Assembly (NCBI GenBank): GCA_900549155.1
Contig: URNF01000050.1
Location: 1-12,632 of the forward strand
Direction of reading: 5' to 3'
Source: an uncultured Oscillospiraceae bacterium
GTDB lineage: Bacteria; Bacillota; Clostridia; Oscillospirales; Acutalibacteraceae
DNA: 12,632 nt
This document shows, piece after piece, positions 1 through 6,984 of this stretch (the first letter of the stretch is position 1; each line of letters begins with the position of its first letter). Under the pieces are notes generated by a model. It searched no databases. It was not told the DNA's origin and was given only the letters and a program-made list of their open reading frames with translations. The translations under genes and the position numbers were made by a program.

Positions 1-1006
1 TGAGGCAGATATAGGTCTTGCCGGTCGCCACCGTCAGCGGCGTGCCGTCGGCTTCGGTGAAGGAAAGCCGGCTGTCGGTGCGCTTCCACTTGATCGGGCG
101 GCTCGTGCCGCCGGAGACCAGCGTGCCGCTGCCGGCATTCAGCTGAAAGCTGATGTGGGAGCTGTCCTCGTTGAACCGCGTGTCATACATGATGATGACG
201 TTCGAGATGCGGATGGGGTCGCCGTCATAGGACACGTGCTCCGCAGAGGAGAGGACGTTGCGGTGCTTTGTGTACAGCTTCGTTGCCGCGTCATAGGTGA
301 ACGACACCTTCCAGCGGGACGAAATGTTGATCTGGACGCCGTTGCCCGCGCCCGTGCCCGCTTTTTCGCCGAACGTGAACGGCGCGGCGGTCGCGGTCTT
401 GGTGGCAATGCCGCGTTTTTTGATGGCGGTGTCCATCTTGGCGCGGGTGAACACCTTGGTGTGCTCGATCGCGCCGTTGACGGCTTTGAGCTCCTTGCTC
501 ACTTCCACAAGGCTGTCGAGGTCGGTGAGCTTTTTCTCCTTGATCATCGCTCTGCCGAGCGTGCTGCCGCCGACATGGCAATAGATGGTGTCAAGCGCTT
601 TCGCCATTTTCACGAAATGGGTGCGCGCGCTGCGGCAGGGGCCGACCTGCGCAGGGACGCTGTCAATGCTGCCGAACACCGCCATGATGCGGGGGATGCC
701 CGCTTCCGTCTCGGCTTCGACATAGAGATCCGCCTTGTCGATGTTCTTCTGACGGATGCTCGCGGAATAGTTGTCGATCATGAACGCCACGGGGCGGTTA
801 TTCTGCGTTTTCAGCGACTTTTCGCCGGTCAGCAGATTGTCATACAGCACGGGCGGATCAGTCGGCGTCGCCGTCGTGGTCGGCGCGGCGGCGGAGGTCG
901 GCGCCGTGTCGGAGATCGGCGCGTCGCTGCCGCCGCAGGCGGCAAGGGACAAAAGCAGCGCCAGGCAGACAGATGCCGCCCCGCCGCGCAAAAGCATGTT
1001 TTTCAA
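1..1006 (-). CDS. DUF3048 (YerB-like) lipoprotein, C-terminus cut by window edge
   Basis: About 335 residues are readable and the frame is open to the left edge. The start is TTG at 1006-1004, with an AGAGGA ribosome site about 10 bases upstream; an ATG nine bases inside is less well placed. Residues 1-24 form a lipoprotein signal: Lys2, a hydrophobic stretch, then lipobox L-A-A-C with Cys24. A Thr/Ala/Pro-rich linker (about 27-52) follows. The core shows DUF3048 hallmarks: LLTGE near 58, NRPVAFMIDN at 70-79, then GPCRSART at 122-129. The C-terminal DUF3048 domain is also visible (NVIIMYDTRFN, then IKWKRTD, then TPLTVATGKTYICL). By comparison with the family only the last 10-20 residues are likely missing. 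The family is a membrane-anchored extracytoplasmic lipoprotein of unknown biochemical role (B. subtilis YerB). It has its own promoter 34 bases upstream. Family assignment is from recalled motifs. Confidence 0.88.
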   Translation of the reverse strand, partial: MKNMLLRGGAASVCLALLLSLAACGGSDAPISDTAPTSAAAPTTTATPTDPPVLYDNLLTGEKSLKTQNNRPVAFMIDNYSASIRQKNIDKADLYVEAETEAGIPRIMAVFGSIDSVPAQVGPCRSARTHFVKMAKALDTIYCHVGGSTLGRAMIKEKKLTDLDSLVEVSKELKAVNGAIEHTKVFTRAKMDTAIKKRGIATKTATAAPFTFGEKAGTGAGNGVQINISSRWKVSFTYDAATKLYTKHRNVLSSAEHVSYDGDPIRISNVIIMYDTRFNEDSSHISFQLNAGSGTLVSGGTSRPIKWKRTDSRLSFTEADGTPLTVATGKTYICL

Positions 1007-1039
1007 AGAAATCCCATCCTCTCTTTTCACTTCGTTTTC

Positions 1040-1068
1040 AGTATACTACACCGTCCGCCAAATTGCAA
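1040..1068 (-). promoter_or_regulatory. Sigma-A-type promoter of the DUF3048 lipoprotein gene
   Basis: On the minus strand TTGCAA (1068-1063), a 17-bp spacer and TATACT (1045-1040) lie in the gap between the AraC stop codon and the TTG start. Spacing is ideal. This makes the lipoprotein an independent transcription unit rather than a simple operon partner of the AraC gene. Confidence 0.75.
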
Positions 1069-1082
1069 CAAAAGAAGTGCGG

Positions 1083-1934
1083 TCATTTTGCTGCGCGATG
1101 CAGCCGCCGAAAGGCGGCGGGGGGAAAGCCCGTTTTTTGTTTGATTTGCGCCGCAAAGCTCTTTGTGTCGTGATAGCCGACCGCCTCGGCGACGGCGGCG
1201 ACTGCCAGCGTGCTTTCCGCCAGCAGGCGGCACGCCTGCGACACCCGCAGCGCCGTGACATATTGCGTGAACGTCACGCCGACCTCTGCCTTGAAGCTGC
1301 GGCTGATGTGCGGCAGGCTGTAGTGCATGGCGGCGGCAAGCGATGAAAGAGAAATGTCCTCGGCGAAGTGCGCCTTGGCATAGGCGCAAAGGCGCGCAGC
1401 GGGCGTGTCGGCGGGGGCGTCCGTGTCCGCGATGCTGCGCAGCGAAATGAGCAGGATCTCCACCAAAAGACAGCGGCACATTTCGCGGCAGCCCGCAGGG
1501 CGCGCCGCAAGCTCCTTTTGCAGCCGCCGCAAAAGCGCCAGCACCGCACCGTCCTCATCGTGAAACACGAGATGCGCCGGATCGGCAAGCAGACGGCGGT
1601 CGAGATGCAAAAGATAGTGCGTCAGCACCGCGTTGAGACTCACCGTCCCCGTCAGCGCGGGGTCGAGCACCTGCGGCAGAAACAGACAGTCGAAATAGTC
1701 ATAGCTGTCCGACAGCGTGCGATAGCCGTGCAGGCTGCCGCGGTCGATGAACACATAGTCCCCCGCGCGCAGGCGCGTCGTCTGCCCGTCCAGCGTGTGC
1801 AGCACCTCGCCGCGCAGAATATAGGAAAGCTCCAGAAAGCTGTGGTCATGCAGTCCGACCACGGTCTTCTCCCGCCGCTCCAAAAGCTCCGGCAGATCGC
1901 CCGGATGCGACGCGGCAAGCTCGATGGTTCCCAT
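1083..1934 (-). CDS. AraC-family transcriptional regulator, divergent from the rhamnosidase
   Basis: This is a 283-residue protein. The N-terminal half resembles a cupin-type AraC sensing domain (HDHSFLELSYILRGE, then LRAGDYVFIDRGSLHGY). The C-terminal ~100 residues carry the double helix-turn-helix: DISLSSLAAAMHYSLPHISR for the first helix pair and VAAVAEAVGYHDTKSFAAQI for the second, ending with the usual TGFPPAAFR. The start ATG at 1934-1932 follows a GGGGG ribosome site 10 bases upstream; the frame stays open far beyond it, but that extension only mirrors the rhamnosidase gene. Its own promoter overlaps the rhamnosidase promoter, so it probably controls the rhamnosidase and itself. The effector is probably rhamnose or a rhamnosylated compound, which is inference from the neighbour only. 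Confidence 0.93.
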   Translation of the reverse strand: MGTIELAASHPGDLPELLERREKTVVGLHDHSFLELSYILRGEVLHTLDGQTTRLRAGDYVFIDRGSLHGYRTLSDSYDYFDCLFLPQVLDPALTGTVSLNAVLTHYLLHLDRRLLADPAHLVFHDEDGAVLALLRRLQKELAARPAGCREMCRCLLVEILLISLRSIADTDAPADTPAARLCAYAKAHFAEDISLSSLAAAMHYSLPHISRSFKAEVGVTFTQYVTALRVSQACRLLAESTLAVAAVAEAVGYHDTKSFAAQIKQKTGFPPAAFRRLHRAAK

Positions 1935-1961
1935 ATCAAACAGACCCCCGTTTTTTGAAAA

Positions 1962-1995
1962 TATACCGCTTGTTTTATTATAGCACGGCGGTATA
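1962..1995. promoter_or_regulatory. Candidate operator: 8-bp inverted repeat between divergent genes
   Basis: TATACCGC at 1962-1969 and GCGGTATA at 1988-1995 form a perfect inverted repeat with an 18-base gap. The right arm overlaps the rhamnosidase -10 box, and the repeat spans the -10 of the AraC gene. The position suits a repressor or dual regulator, but binding is inferred. Confidence 0.45.
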
Positions 1996-1997
1996 CT
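1970..1997 (+). promoter_or_regulatory. Promoter of the rhamnosidase gene
   Basis: TTGTTT (1970-1975), a 16-bp spacer and TATACT (1992-1997) lie 27 bases before the ATG. A second possible arrangement is TTGAAA (1955-1960), 17 bp, TTATAG (1978-1983), which is weaker at -10. Confidence 0.6.
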
Positions 1998-2005
1998 GAA
2001 AGCAA
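1977..2005 (-). promoter_or_regulatory. Promoter of the divergent AraC gene
   Basis: On the minus strand TTGCTT (2005-2000), a 17-bp spacer and TATAAT (1982-1977) are found. It physically overlaps the rhamnosidase promoter on the other strand, so the two polymerase sites should exclude each other. Confidence 0.65.
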
Positions 2006-2024
2006 CAGGAAAGGAGTGGGCGAC

Positions 2025-4223
2025 ATGGCGATCTCGGGAAAATGGATCCGCTCGCCGCAGGCGACCGATCTCGCGGCGGTGAGCTTTGAAAAGGACTTTG
2101 CGCTCGCAAAGCCGGTGAAAAAGGCGGTGCTGAGGGCGACGGCGATGGGCGTGTATGTCCCGACGCTCAACGGCAAAAGGGTGGGGGACAGCGTGCTGAT
2201 GCCGGGCTGGACGGCATATGAGCATCGGGTGCTGTTTCAGACCTATGACGTGACGGCGCTGCTGCGGGAGAAAAACACGCTCGCTCTCGGCGTCGGCGTC
2301 GGCTGGGCGGTCGGCATCAAGGGCAAAAACCGGCATCACCACAACCGCTATACCGACCACACCTCGCTTCTCGCCGCGCTCACCGTCACCTATGCGGACG
2401 GCAGCACACAAACGGTCGCGACCGACGAAACGTGGCGGGTGTATACGACGGCGGTGACGATGAACGATTTTTATCTCGGCGAAACGCAGGACTACACGGC
2501 GCGGCGGCGGTGTCTCGGCGCGGCGGTGCTGTCGGACGTGAAAACGCGCGTCGTCGCGCAGACGGGCGCGTGGATCCGCGAGCAGGACGTGGTAAAGCCC
2601 GTCGCCGTTTTGAAAACGCCGAAAAACGAGTGGGTCGTGGATTTCGGGCAAAACCTTGCGGGCTATGTCCGCCTGCACCTTGTCGGCAAAAAGGGCGATC
2701 GCGTGGTGCTGCATCACGGCGAGGTGCTTGACGCGGACGGCAATTTTTATAACGAGAACTACCGTGCCGCCGAAAGCCGCGTCACCTATGTGCTCGACGG
2801 GAAAGCGCGCGACCTTGCGCCGCTGTATACGTTTCAGGGCTTTCGCTATGTCCGCCTGACGGAATACCCGTTTGACACGGTCGATCCCGACGCGTTCACC
2901 GCCGTGGCGGTGCATTCCGACATGGCGCGCACCGGCGATTTTGTCTGCGGCAATCAGAAGGTCAATCAGCTGTATCATAATATTATTTGGGGGCAAAAGG
3001 GCAACTATCTCGACATCCCCACCGACTGCCCGCAGCGGGACGAGCGGCTCGGCTGGACAGGGGACACGCAGGTCTTCTGCCGCACGGGCGCGATCAATTT
3101 CGACGTGGAGCGCTTTTTCACCAAGTGGATGGAGGATGTGGCGCTTGAACAGGAGAAAAACGGCGCGGTCGGCTGTGTCATCCCGCACCTGGACGGCGCA
3201 AAAAATCCGTCCGCGGCGTGGGCGGATGCGGCGTGCGTCGTGCCGTATGAGCTGTATCGCGCCTATGGCAACAAGAAGCTGCTCAAAAAGCATTTCCCCG
3301 TCATGAAAAAATGGGTGGACTATATGCACCGTGCGGGGGACGCGGAGTTTCTGTGGCTGGGCGGCACGCACTTCGGCGACTGGCTCGCCATGGACAACGG
3401 CGAGGACAATTTCAGCGGCGCGACCTCAAAGGACTATATCGCGTCGGCGTATTTTGCCTATTCGACGGCGCTGCTCGTCAAGGCGGGCAAGGCACTCGGC
3501 ATGGACATGCAGGCATATGAGACGCTGCACGACAACGTGGTAGCCGCCGTGCGCGCGCGGTATTTCAAAGACGGCAGAACCGACATGACCGTCGACGGCG
3601 ACGAGTGGAAACCCGAGACGCAGACGGGCTATGTGCTGGCGCTGCATTTCGGGCTGTGCGCCGAAAAGGATCGCGCCGCGTTTGCCGCGCGGCTGGCGGC
3701 GCTGGTCGAAGAAAACGGCGGGCGCATGACGACGGGCTTTGTCGGCACACCGTATCTGCTCCACGCGCTGTCGGAAAACGGCAGGACCGATCTTGCCTAT
3801 TCTCTGCTGCTGCAGGAGCAGACGCCGTCGTGGCTGTATGCGGTGAACCACGGCGCGACCACCGTGTGGGAGCACTGGAACAGTCAGAAAGAGGACGGCA
3901 GCTTTTGGAGCACCGGCATGAATTCCTTTAACCACTATGCCTACGGCGCGGTGTTTGACTGGATCTTCGGCGTGGCGGCGGGCATCGCGCCGATCACGGC
4001 GGGCTATGAAACGACCCGTGTTGCGCCGCACCCCGACCGTCGGCTGGGGTTTGCGAAGACCGCGATCGAAACGCGGCACGGCAGACTTTCCGTCCATTGG
4101 TACTATCGCGACGAGCGGGTGGTGTATGAGCTGACCGTCCCCGCCGCCATGACGGTGGAATTTGTGCTCCCGTCCGGCAAAACGCATATGCTGACAAAGG
4201 GCAGCTGGCTTTTTGAAGAGTAA
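2025..4223 (+). CDS. Alpha-L-rhamnosidase, glycoside hydrolase family 78
   Basis: This 732-residue enzyme removes terminal alpha-L-rhamnose from glycosides or polysaccharides. Start: ATG 2025 sits 8 bases after AAGGAG (2011-2016); the in-frame GTG at 2016 lies inside that ribosome site and is rejected. Domains: an N-terminal beta domain (about 1-190) containing FLGETQDYTARR, a concanavalin-like beta domain (about 195-300) with VVDFGQNLAGYVRL at 204-217, a six-hairpin catalytic barrel (about 305-655) and a C-terminal beta domain (about 656-732). The GH78 signature PTDCPQRDERLGWTGD is intact (D339, E340, D347); E340 is the expected general acid. E616 in VWEHWNS is the expected base. Length is at the short end for the family. 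There is no signal peptide, so it should act in the cytoplasm on imported rhamnosides; no transporter is in the window. The neighbouring AraC gene is the likely regulator. Confidence 0.95.
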   Translation: MAISGKWIRSPQATDLAAVSFEKDFALAKPVKKAVLRATAMGVYVPTLNGKRVGDSVLMPGWTAYEHRVLFQTYDVTALLREKNTLALGVGVGWAVGIKGKNRHHHNRYTDHTSLLAALTVTYADGSTQTVATDETWRVYTTAVTMNDFYLGETQDYTARRRCLGAAVLSDVKTRVVAQTGAWIREQDVVKPVAVLKTPKNEWVVDFGQNLAGYVRLHLVGKKGDRVVLHHGEVLDADGNFYNENYRAAESRVTYVLDGKARDLAPLYTFQGFRYVRLTEYPFDTVDPDAFTAVAVHSDMARTGDFVCGNQKVNQLYHNIIWGQKGNYLDIPTDCPQRDERLGWTGDTQVFCRTGAINFDVERFFTKWMEDVALEQEKNGAVGCVIPHLDGAKNPSAAWADAACVVPYELYRAYGNKKLLKKHFPVMKKWVDYMHRAGDAEFLWLGGTHFGDWLAMDNGEDNFSGATSKDYIASAYFAYSTALLVKAGKALGMDMQAYETLHDNVVAAVRARYFKDGRTDMTVDGDEWKPETQTGYVLALHFGLCAEKDRAAFAARLAALVEENGGRMTTGFVGTPYLLHALSENGRTDLAYSLLLQEQTPSWLYAVNHGATTVWEHWNSQKEDGSFWSTGMNSFNHYAYGAVFDWIFGVAAGIAPITAGYETTRVAPHPDRRLGFAKTAIETRHGRLSVHWYYRDERVVYELTVPAAMTVEFVLPSGKTHMLTKGSWLFEE

Positions 4224-4250
4224 TAGGTAATAAGTAAGAAGTAATAAGTA
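4219..4250 (+). repeat. Heptanucleotide tandem repeat (AGTAATA)n
   Basis: About 4.6 head-to-tail copies of a 7-base unit, consensus AGTAATA, have one change in each of copies two and three (GGTAATA, AGTAAGA). The array starts inside the rhamnosidase stop codon region and ends 15 bases before the terminator hairpin. AT-rich 7-mer arrays of this sort resemble the short tandemly repeated repetitive sequences described in cyanobacteria. Confidence 0.75.
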
Positions 4251-4265
4251 CATCGGAAACAGAAG

Positions 4266-4301
4266 CGGCGCAGGACTTTTGAAAAGTCCTGCGCCGTTTT
4301 T
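4266..4301 (+). terminator. Rho-independent terminator after the rhamnosidase gene
   Basis: A perfect 13-bp stem (CGGCGCAGGACTT pairing with AAGTCCTGCGCCG, loop TTGA) at 4266-4296 is followed by five T. On the opposite strand the tract after the stem is CTTCTGTTT, so termination of the convergent XRE transcript is possible but weaker. Confidence 0.9.
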
Positions 4302-4310
4302 GCGTCCTGA

Positions 4311-4634
4311 TTATGAGTGGGAATTTTGCGTTTTGAACGCCGCGAGCAGCTGCAGAACACTCTGCCGCTGTTCCGGCTGCAGCGCCGAAAACGCCGCGGT
4401 TAATTCGCGCAGCTGCGCGGGTGCATCCGTCCCCGTCGCGAAAAATTCTTCCGGCGTCACGCCGAGATATGCGCAGATGTAGAAAAATACCTGCATGGAC
4501 GGGAACGCCTTCCCGTTTTCGATGCGGTTGATATAGCTCGGATTTTGCCCGATCGCAAGGCTCATTTCCCTTGCTGAAACGCCCTTTTGCTCCCGCAGCT
4601 TGGAAAGACGCAGGCAAAAGAATTCCTCATACAT
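4311..4634 (-). CDS. Small XRE-family helix-turn-helix regulator
   Basis: The protein has 107 residues. Residues 9-64 form a Cro/C1-type HTH domain: LRLSKLREQKGVSAREMSLA, then IGQNPSYINRIENGKAFPSM, then FYICAYLGVTPEEFF. The recognition helix is about 31-41. The tail (about 74-101) is a predicted amphipathic helix (LRELTAAFSALQPEQRQSVL) that could mediate dimerisation. Start: ATG 4634-4632 lies 10 bases after AAAGGA; a GTG three codons upstream is too close to that site. It is divergent from the SGNH esterase gene. Nothing in the sequence shows a ligand or target. Phage-like neighbours are absent, so this looks like a host regulator rather than a prophage repressor. Confidence 0.9.
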   Translation of the reverse strand: MYEEFFCLRLSKLREQKGVSAREMSLAIGQNPSYINRIENGKAFPSMQVFFYICAYLGVTPEEFFATGTDAPAQLRELTAAFSALQPEQRQSVLQLLAAFKTQNSHS

Positions 4635-4656
4635 ATCGGTCACATCCTTTAAGAAC

Positions 4657-4685
4657 AGTATATATGATGCGGCACGCGGATGCAA
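4657..4685 (-). promoter_or_regulatory. Promoter of the XRE regulator gene
   Basis: On the minus strand TTGCAT (4685-4680), a 17-bp spacer and TATACT (4662-4657) lie 22 bases before the ATG. Confidence 0.7.
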
Positions 4686-4704
4686 GCAAAAACAAATACA
4701 AAGC

Positions 4705-4727
4705 GTATAATCCCACGTGAATTATAC
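4705..4727. promoter_or_regulatory. Candidate operator: GTATAAT...ATTATAC inverted repeat
   Basis: A perfect 7-bp inverted repeat (4705-4711 and 4721-4727) has a 9-base gap. Its centre at 4716 is almost equidistant from the -35 boxes of the two divergent promoters (31 and 33 bases). This suits a shared regulator site, plausibly for the XRE protein. Binding is inferred. Confidence 0.35.
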
Positions 4728-4748
4728 AGAAAACACCGCCGAAATGCA

Positions 4749-4777
4749 TTGAAAATGCGGGTCCCTTATGGTATACT
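4749..4777 (+). promoter_or_regulatory. Promoter of the SGNH esterase gene
   Basis: TTGAAA (4749-4754), a 17-bp spacer and TATACT (4772-4777) give a near-consensus promoter. The predicted transcription start is at about 4784, right at the AAAAGGAG ribosome site, so the leader should be very short. Confidence 0.75.
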
Positions 4778-4802
4778 GTCCGCAAAAGGAGCGTGGTTTT
4801 TT

Positions 4803-5771
4803 ATGATACAAAACGGTGTGGAGCTGTATAACGTGGTGGAAAACGATCCCGTGATGCTGCGGCTGCCGAAGCGGCTGTTTTCTGCGCTGCCGCCGCTGGG
4901 CGTCGGGGCGGCGGAGAACGCGACGGGCGTGGAGCTGCGCTTTGTGCCCGAGGGCGAGGTGAAGCTCACCCTGTCGGTGCAGAATACGTCGCATCCCGTG
5001 GTGGCGCTGCTGTATTACGGCGACACCCAGTCGGGCGGCAACACGCTCGAATATTATCTCGACAAGGAACCGAAGGTCTTTACCTTCACCCCCGCGCCGC
5101 ACCTTAAGGAGCTGCCGACCGACACGCCGTTTTCGCCGCAGGTACTGCGGCTGATGCCCGCGGGCGGCAGCGTGGTTTTGCACAAGGTCGAGGGAGAGGT
5201 GCGCCCGCCGCGCGCCGATGAGGTGCCGACAAGGACGCTGCTTTTCTATGGCTCGTCCATCACCCACGGCAGCCTTGCCTGCGCGCCGAACATGTTCTGG
5301 TCGCGGCGCACCGCCGAAAAGCTCGGCTTTGATCACCGTAACTACGGCATTGCGGGGTCCTGCCGCATGGAGCCCGAGGTGGTCGATTTCCTCTCGAAAG
5401 AGGTGAAATGGGATGCGGCGGTTTTGGAGAGCGGCGTCAACATGCTCGGCGACGACGAAACGCTCTACAGAGAGCGGCTGCGGCATATGCTGGAAACGCT
5501 GCACGCCGCACATCCCGAAAAATATCTTTTCTGCATCGACCTTTTCTATTGCGCGTCGGATCTGCGCGGCGACGGGCGAGCACAGCGTTTCCGCGACATC
5601 CACACCGAGGAGGTCGCGCGCATCGGCAGCGACAGGGTCGTCAAGCTGTCGGGGCTTGACTTTTTGCCCGACCGCACGCTTTTGTCGGAGGATCTGGTGC
5701 ATCCCTCGGTAGAGGGCGTCATCACGATCGCCGACCGCCTGTCCGCACGGCTGCGGGAATATCTTTTCTGA
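4803..5771 (+). CDS. SGNH/GDSL-type hydrolase (esterase) with N-terminal beta domain
   Basis: A 322-residue protein, expected to be a cytoplasmic ester hydrolase because no signal peptide is seen. Residues 1 to about 140 look like a beta-sandwich accessory domain. The hydrolase domain follows: FYGSSITHGS with Ser152 as nucleophile (block I), RNYGIAGSCRMEP (block II Gly), ESGVNML with Asn213 (block III), and EDLVHPS with Asp297 and His300 (block V). This order resembles the SGNH_hydro_2-type family often found with carbohydrate-active genes, where members remove acetyl or acyl groups from sugars; the substrate here is unknown. Start: ATG 4803 lies 11 bases after AAAAGGAG (4784-4791). The frame is open upstream to 4680, but that part precedes the predicted transcription start. 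The acyltransferase gene follows after a short gap, so an acylation/deacylation pairing is possible. Confidence 0.9.
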   Translation: MIQNGVELYNVVENDPVMLRLPKRLFSALPPLGVGAAENATGVELRFVPEGEVKLTLSVQNTSHPVVALLYYGDTQSGGNTLEYYLDKEPKVFTFTPAPHLKELPTDTPFSPQVLRLMPAGGSVVLHKVEGEVRPPRADEVPTRTLLFYGSSITHGSLACAPNMFWSRRTAEKLGFDHRNYGIAGSCRMEPEVVDFLSKEVKWDAAVLESGVNMLGDDETLYRERLRHMLETLHAAHPEKYLFCIDLFYCASDLRGDGRAQRFRDIHTEEVARIGSDRVVKLSGLDFLPDRTLLSEDLVHPSVEGVITIADRLSARLREYLF

Positions 5772-5799
5772 AGATATACAGACAAAGACGAAAAGTGGG

Positions 5800-6932
5800 A
5801 TGATGGGAACGGATCTGAAAGAAAATGCTGTCGGGCCGCGGCTGAGCCCGACAAAACGGCAGGGGCAGGCAGAAACTACGGCGTGGACGCGCTGCGGATT
5901 TTTTCCATGTTTCTGGTGCTGATCCTGCACATATTGCAAAAAGGCGACCTGCTTTCGGGCGCATTTAACGCTGCAACCGGCACGGCGTGGGCTTTGGAGA
6001 TCATGGCGTACTGCGCGGTGGATATCTATGCCCTGATCAGCGGCTTTGTGGGCTACACCGACAAGCCGAAGCCCTTTCGCTGCGCAAAACCGCTTCGCCT
6101 TTGGGTACAGGTTTTCACGTATAGCTTTGGGATAACGCTGGCGGCGTTTTTGGTTTTTCCGCAGAAGGTGACGGAAAAGCAGTTGTTTTCTTCATTGGTC
6201 CCGATCGCGTCGCGACCCTATTGGTATTTTACCGCCTATATTCTGTTGCTTATCCTGCAGCCCTTTGTGAACCGCTTTCTCCGTTTTGAGAGTGAAAAGC
6301 AGCTGACAAGGCTTGCGGCGGTTTCCGTGTTTTTTCTCTCTGTGTTCCCGCAGTTTTCTGCGCACTTCGAGGTGAATGATCCCTTTGTGACGTTTAACGG
6401 GTATTCTTTTTTGTGGCTGCTGTTTTTGTATATACTGGGCGCGTGGATCAAGCGGATAGATCTTGTGAACCGCATGAGACCGGCGGTTGCGTTGGTCGGC
6501 ATGCTCCTTTGCGGTGCTGTCACCTGGATCGTACGGGAGCTCGTGCCGGAAAGGTTCAAGCTGCGCCTGCTTGTAAACTACACGTCTCCCACGGTGTTGT
6601 TTATGGCGGTTGCCTATTTGGTGCTTTTTGCGCGCATGCGGGTCGGCAGACGCGCCGCGGGTGCGATTGCGTTTTTCGCACCGGCGTCGTTTGGCGCATA
6701 TTTGCTGCATGTTCATCCGCTGGTGTGGAATAAGGTCTTGCCGCGGATGTTTCTTTGGGTCTCGAAAGAACCCGTTTTGATGGCGGCGGAGGTTTTGGGC
6801 TGTGCCGTCGTCCTGCTGGCGCTGTTTATGCTGATAGAAAAGCTGCGGCTGTGTCTGTTTCGGGTGCTGCAGATTGATCGGCTTGTCGGAATGATCGGAA
6901 GCAAGCTGGATGCGAGCTTTGCCGGCGGCTGA
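5800..6932 (+). CDS. Acyltransferase-3 family membrane protein, N-terminus apparently frameshifted
   Basis: This is an integral membrane acyltransferase (Acyl_transf_3, OafA-like), probably moving acetyl or another acyl group onto surface glycans. The continuous frame runs from GTG 5883 to 6932 (349 residues) with about ten hydrophobic segments. Its first residues, DALRIFSMFLVLILH, contain the family's N-terminal Asp/Arg motif and the conserved His (His16). The codons just before GTG read RNYG, which family members normally also encode, but this frame has no ATG, GTG or TTG between the previous gene's stop and 5883, and GTG 5883 lacks a good ribosome site. ATG 5800/5803 in another frame encodes a 22-25 residue hydrophilic leader ending near the GGGG run at 5862-5865; one missing base there would join the two. 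The gene is either frameshifted, misread, or starts at GTG. Its codons are more T-rich than those of its neighbours. Confidence 0.8.
5829..5853. other. 8-bp hairpin in the acyltransferase leader
   Basis: TGTCGGGC (5829-5836) and GCCCGACA (5846-5853) form a perfect stem with a 9-base loop. No T-run follows on either strand, so it does not look like a terminator. It could influence translation of the downstream reading frame, or simply be coding sequence. Confidence 0.35.
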
Positions 6933-6944
6933 TGCTTTTGCTGA

Positions 6945-6984
6945 AAAAATCCCCGCGTTGTCAAATGACAACGCGGGGATTTTT
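6945..6984. terminator. Bidirectional rho-independent terminator
   Basis: A perfect 18-bp stem (6945-6962 pairing with 6967-6984, core ATCCCCGCGTTGTC, loop AAAT) is flanked by A and T tracts, giving a U-tail on either strand. It lies 12 bases after the acyltransferase stop and abuts the aldolase stop codon, so it ends both convergent units. Confidence 0.95.

Noticed and set aside
1101..1116. GCCGCC/GGCGGC hairpin near the 3' end of the first AraC gene, considered as a terminator
   Set aside because: It lies inside the coding sequence and has no following T-run; it reads as Ala/Arg codons.
155..1144. 329-codon plus-strand open frame at the left edge
   Set aside because: It mirrors the DUF3048 lipoprotein, whose motifs and lipobox are on the minus strand.
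2016..2018. GTG start for the rhamnosidase
   Set aside because: It overlaps the AAGGAG ribosome site used by ATG 2025.
1935..3371. Long open frame on the minus strand continuing upstream of the AraC gene
   Set aside because: It lies antisense to the rhamnosidase, shows no domain motifs and low-complexity Arg/His-rich composition, and the AraC gene has its own ATG, ribosome site and promoter at 1934-2005.
4680..4802. Upstream extension of the SGNH hydrolase from an ATG at 4680
   Set aside because: The extension spans the promoter and the candidate operator and precedes the predicted transcription start; ATG 4803 has the ribosome site.
4722..5939. 405-codon minus-strand open frame
   Set aside because: It is antisense to the SGNH hydrolase, which has clear catalytic motifs and a promoter; the mirror translation has no recognisable domain.
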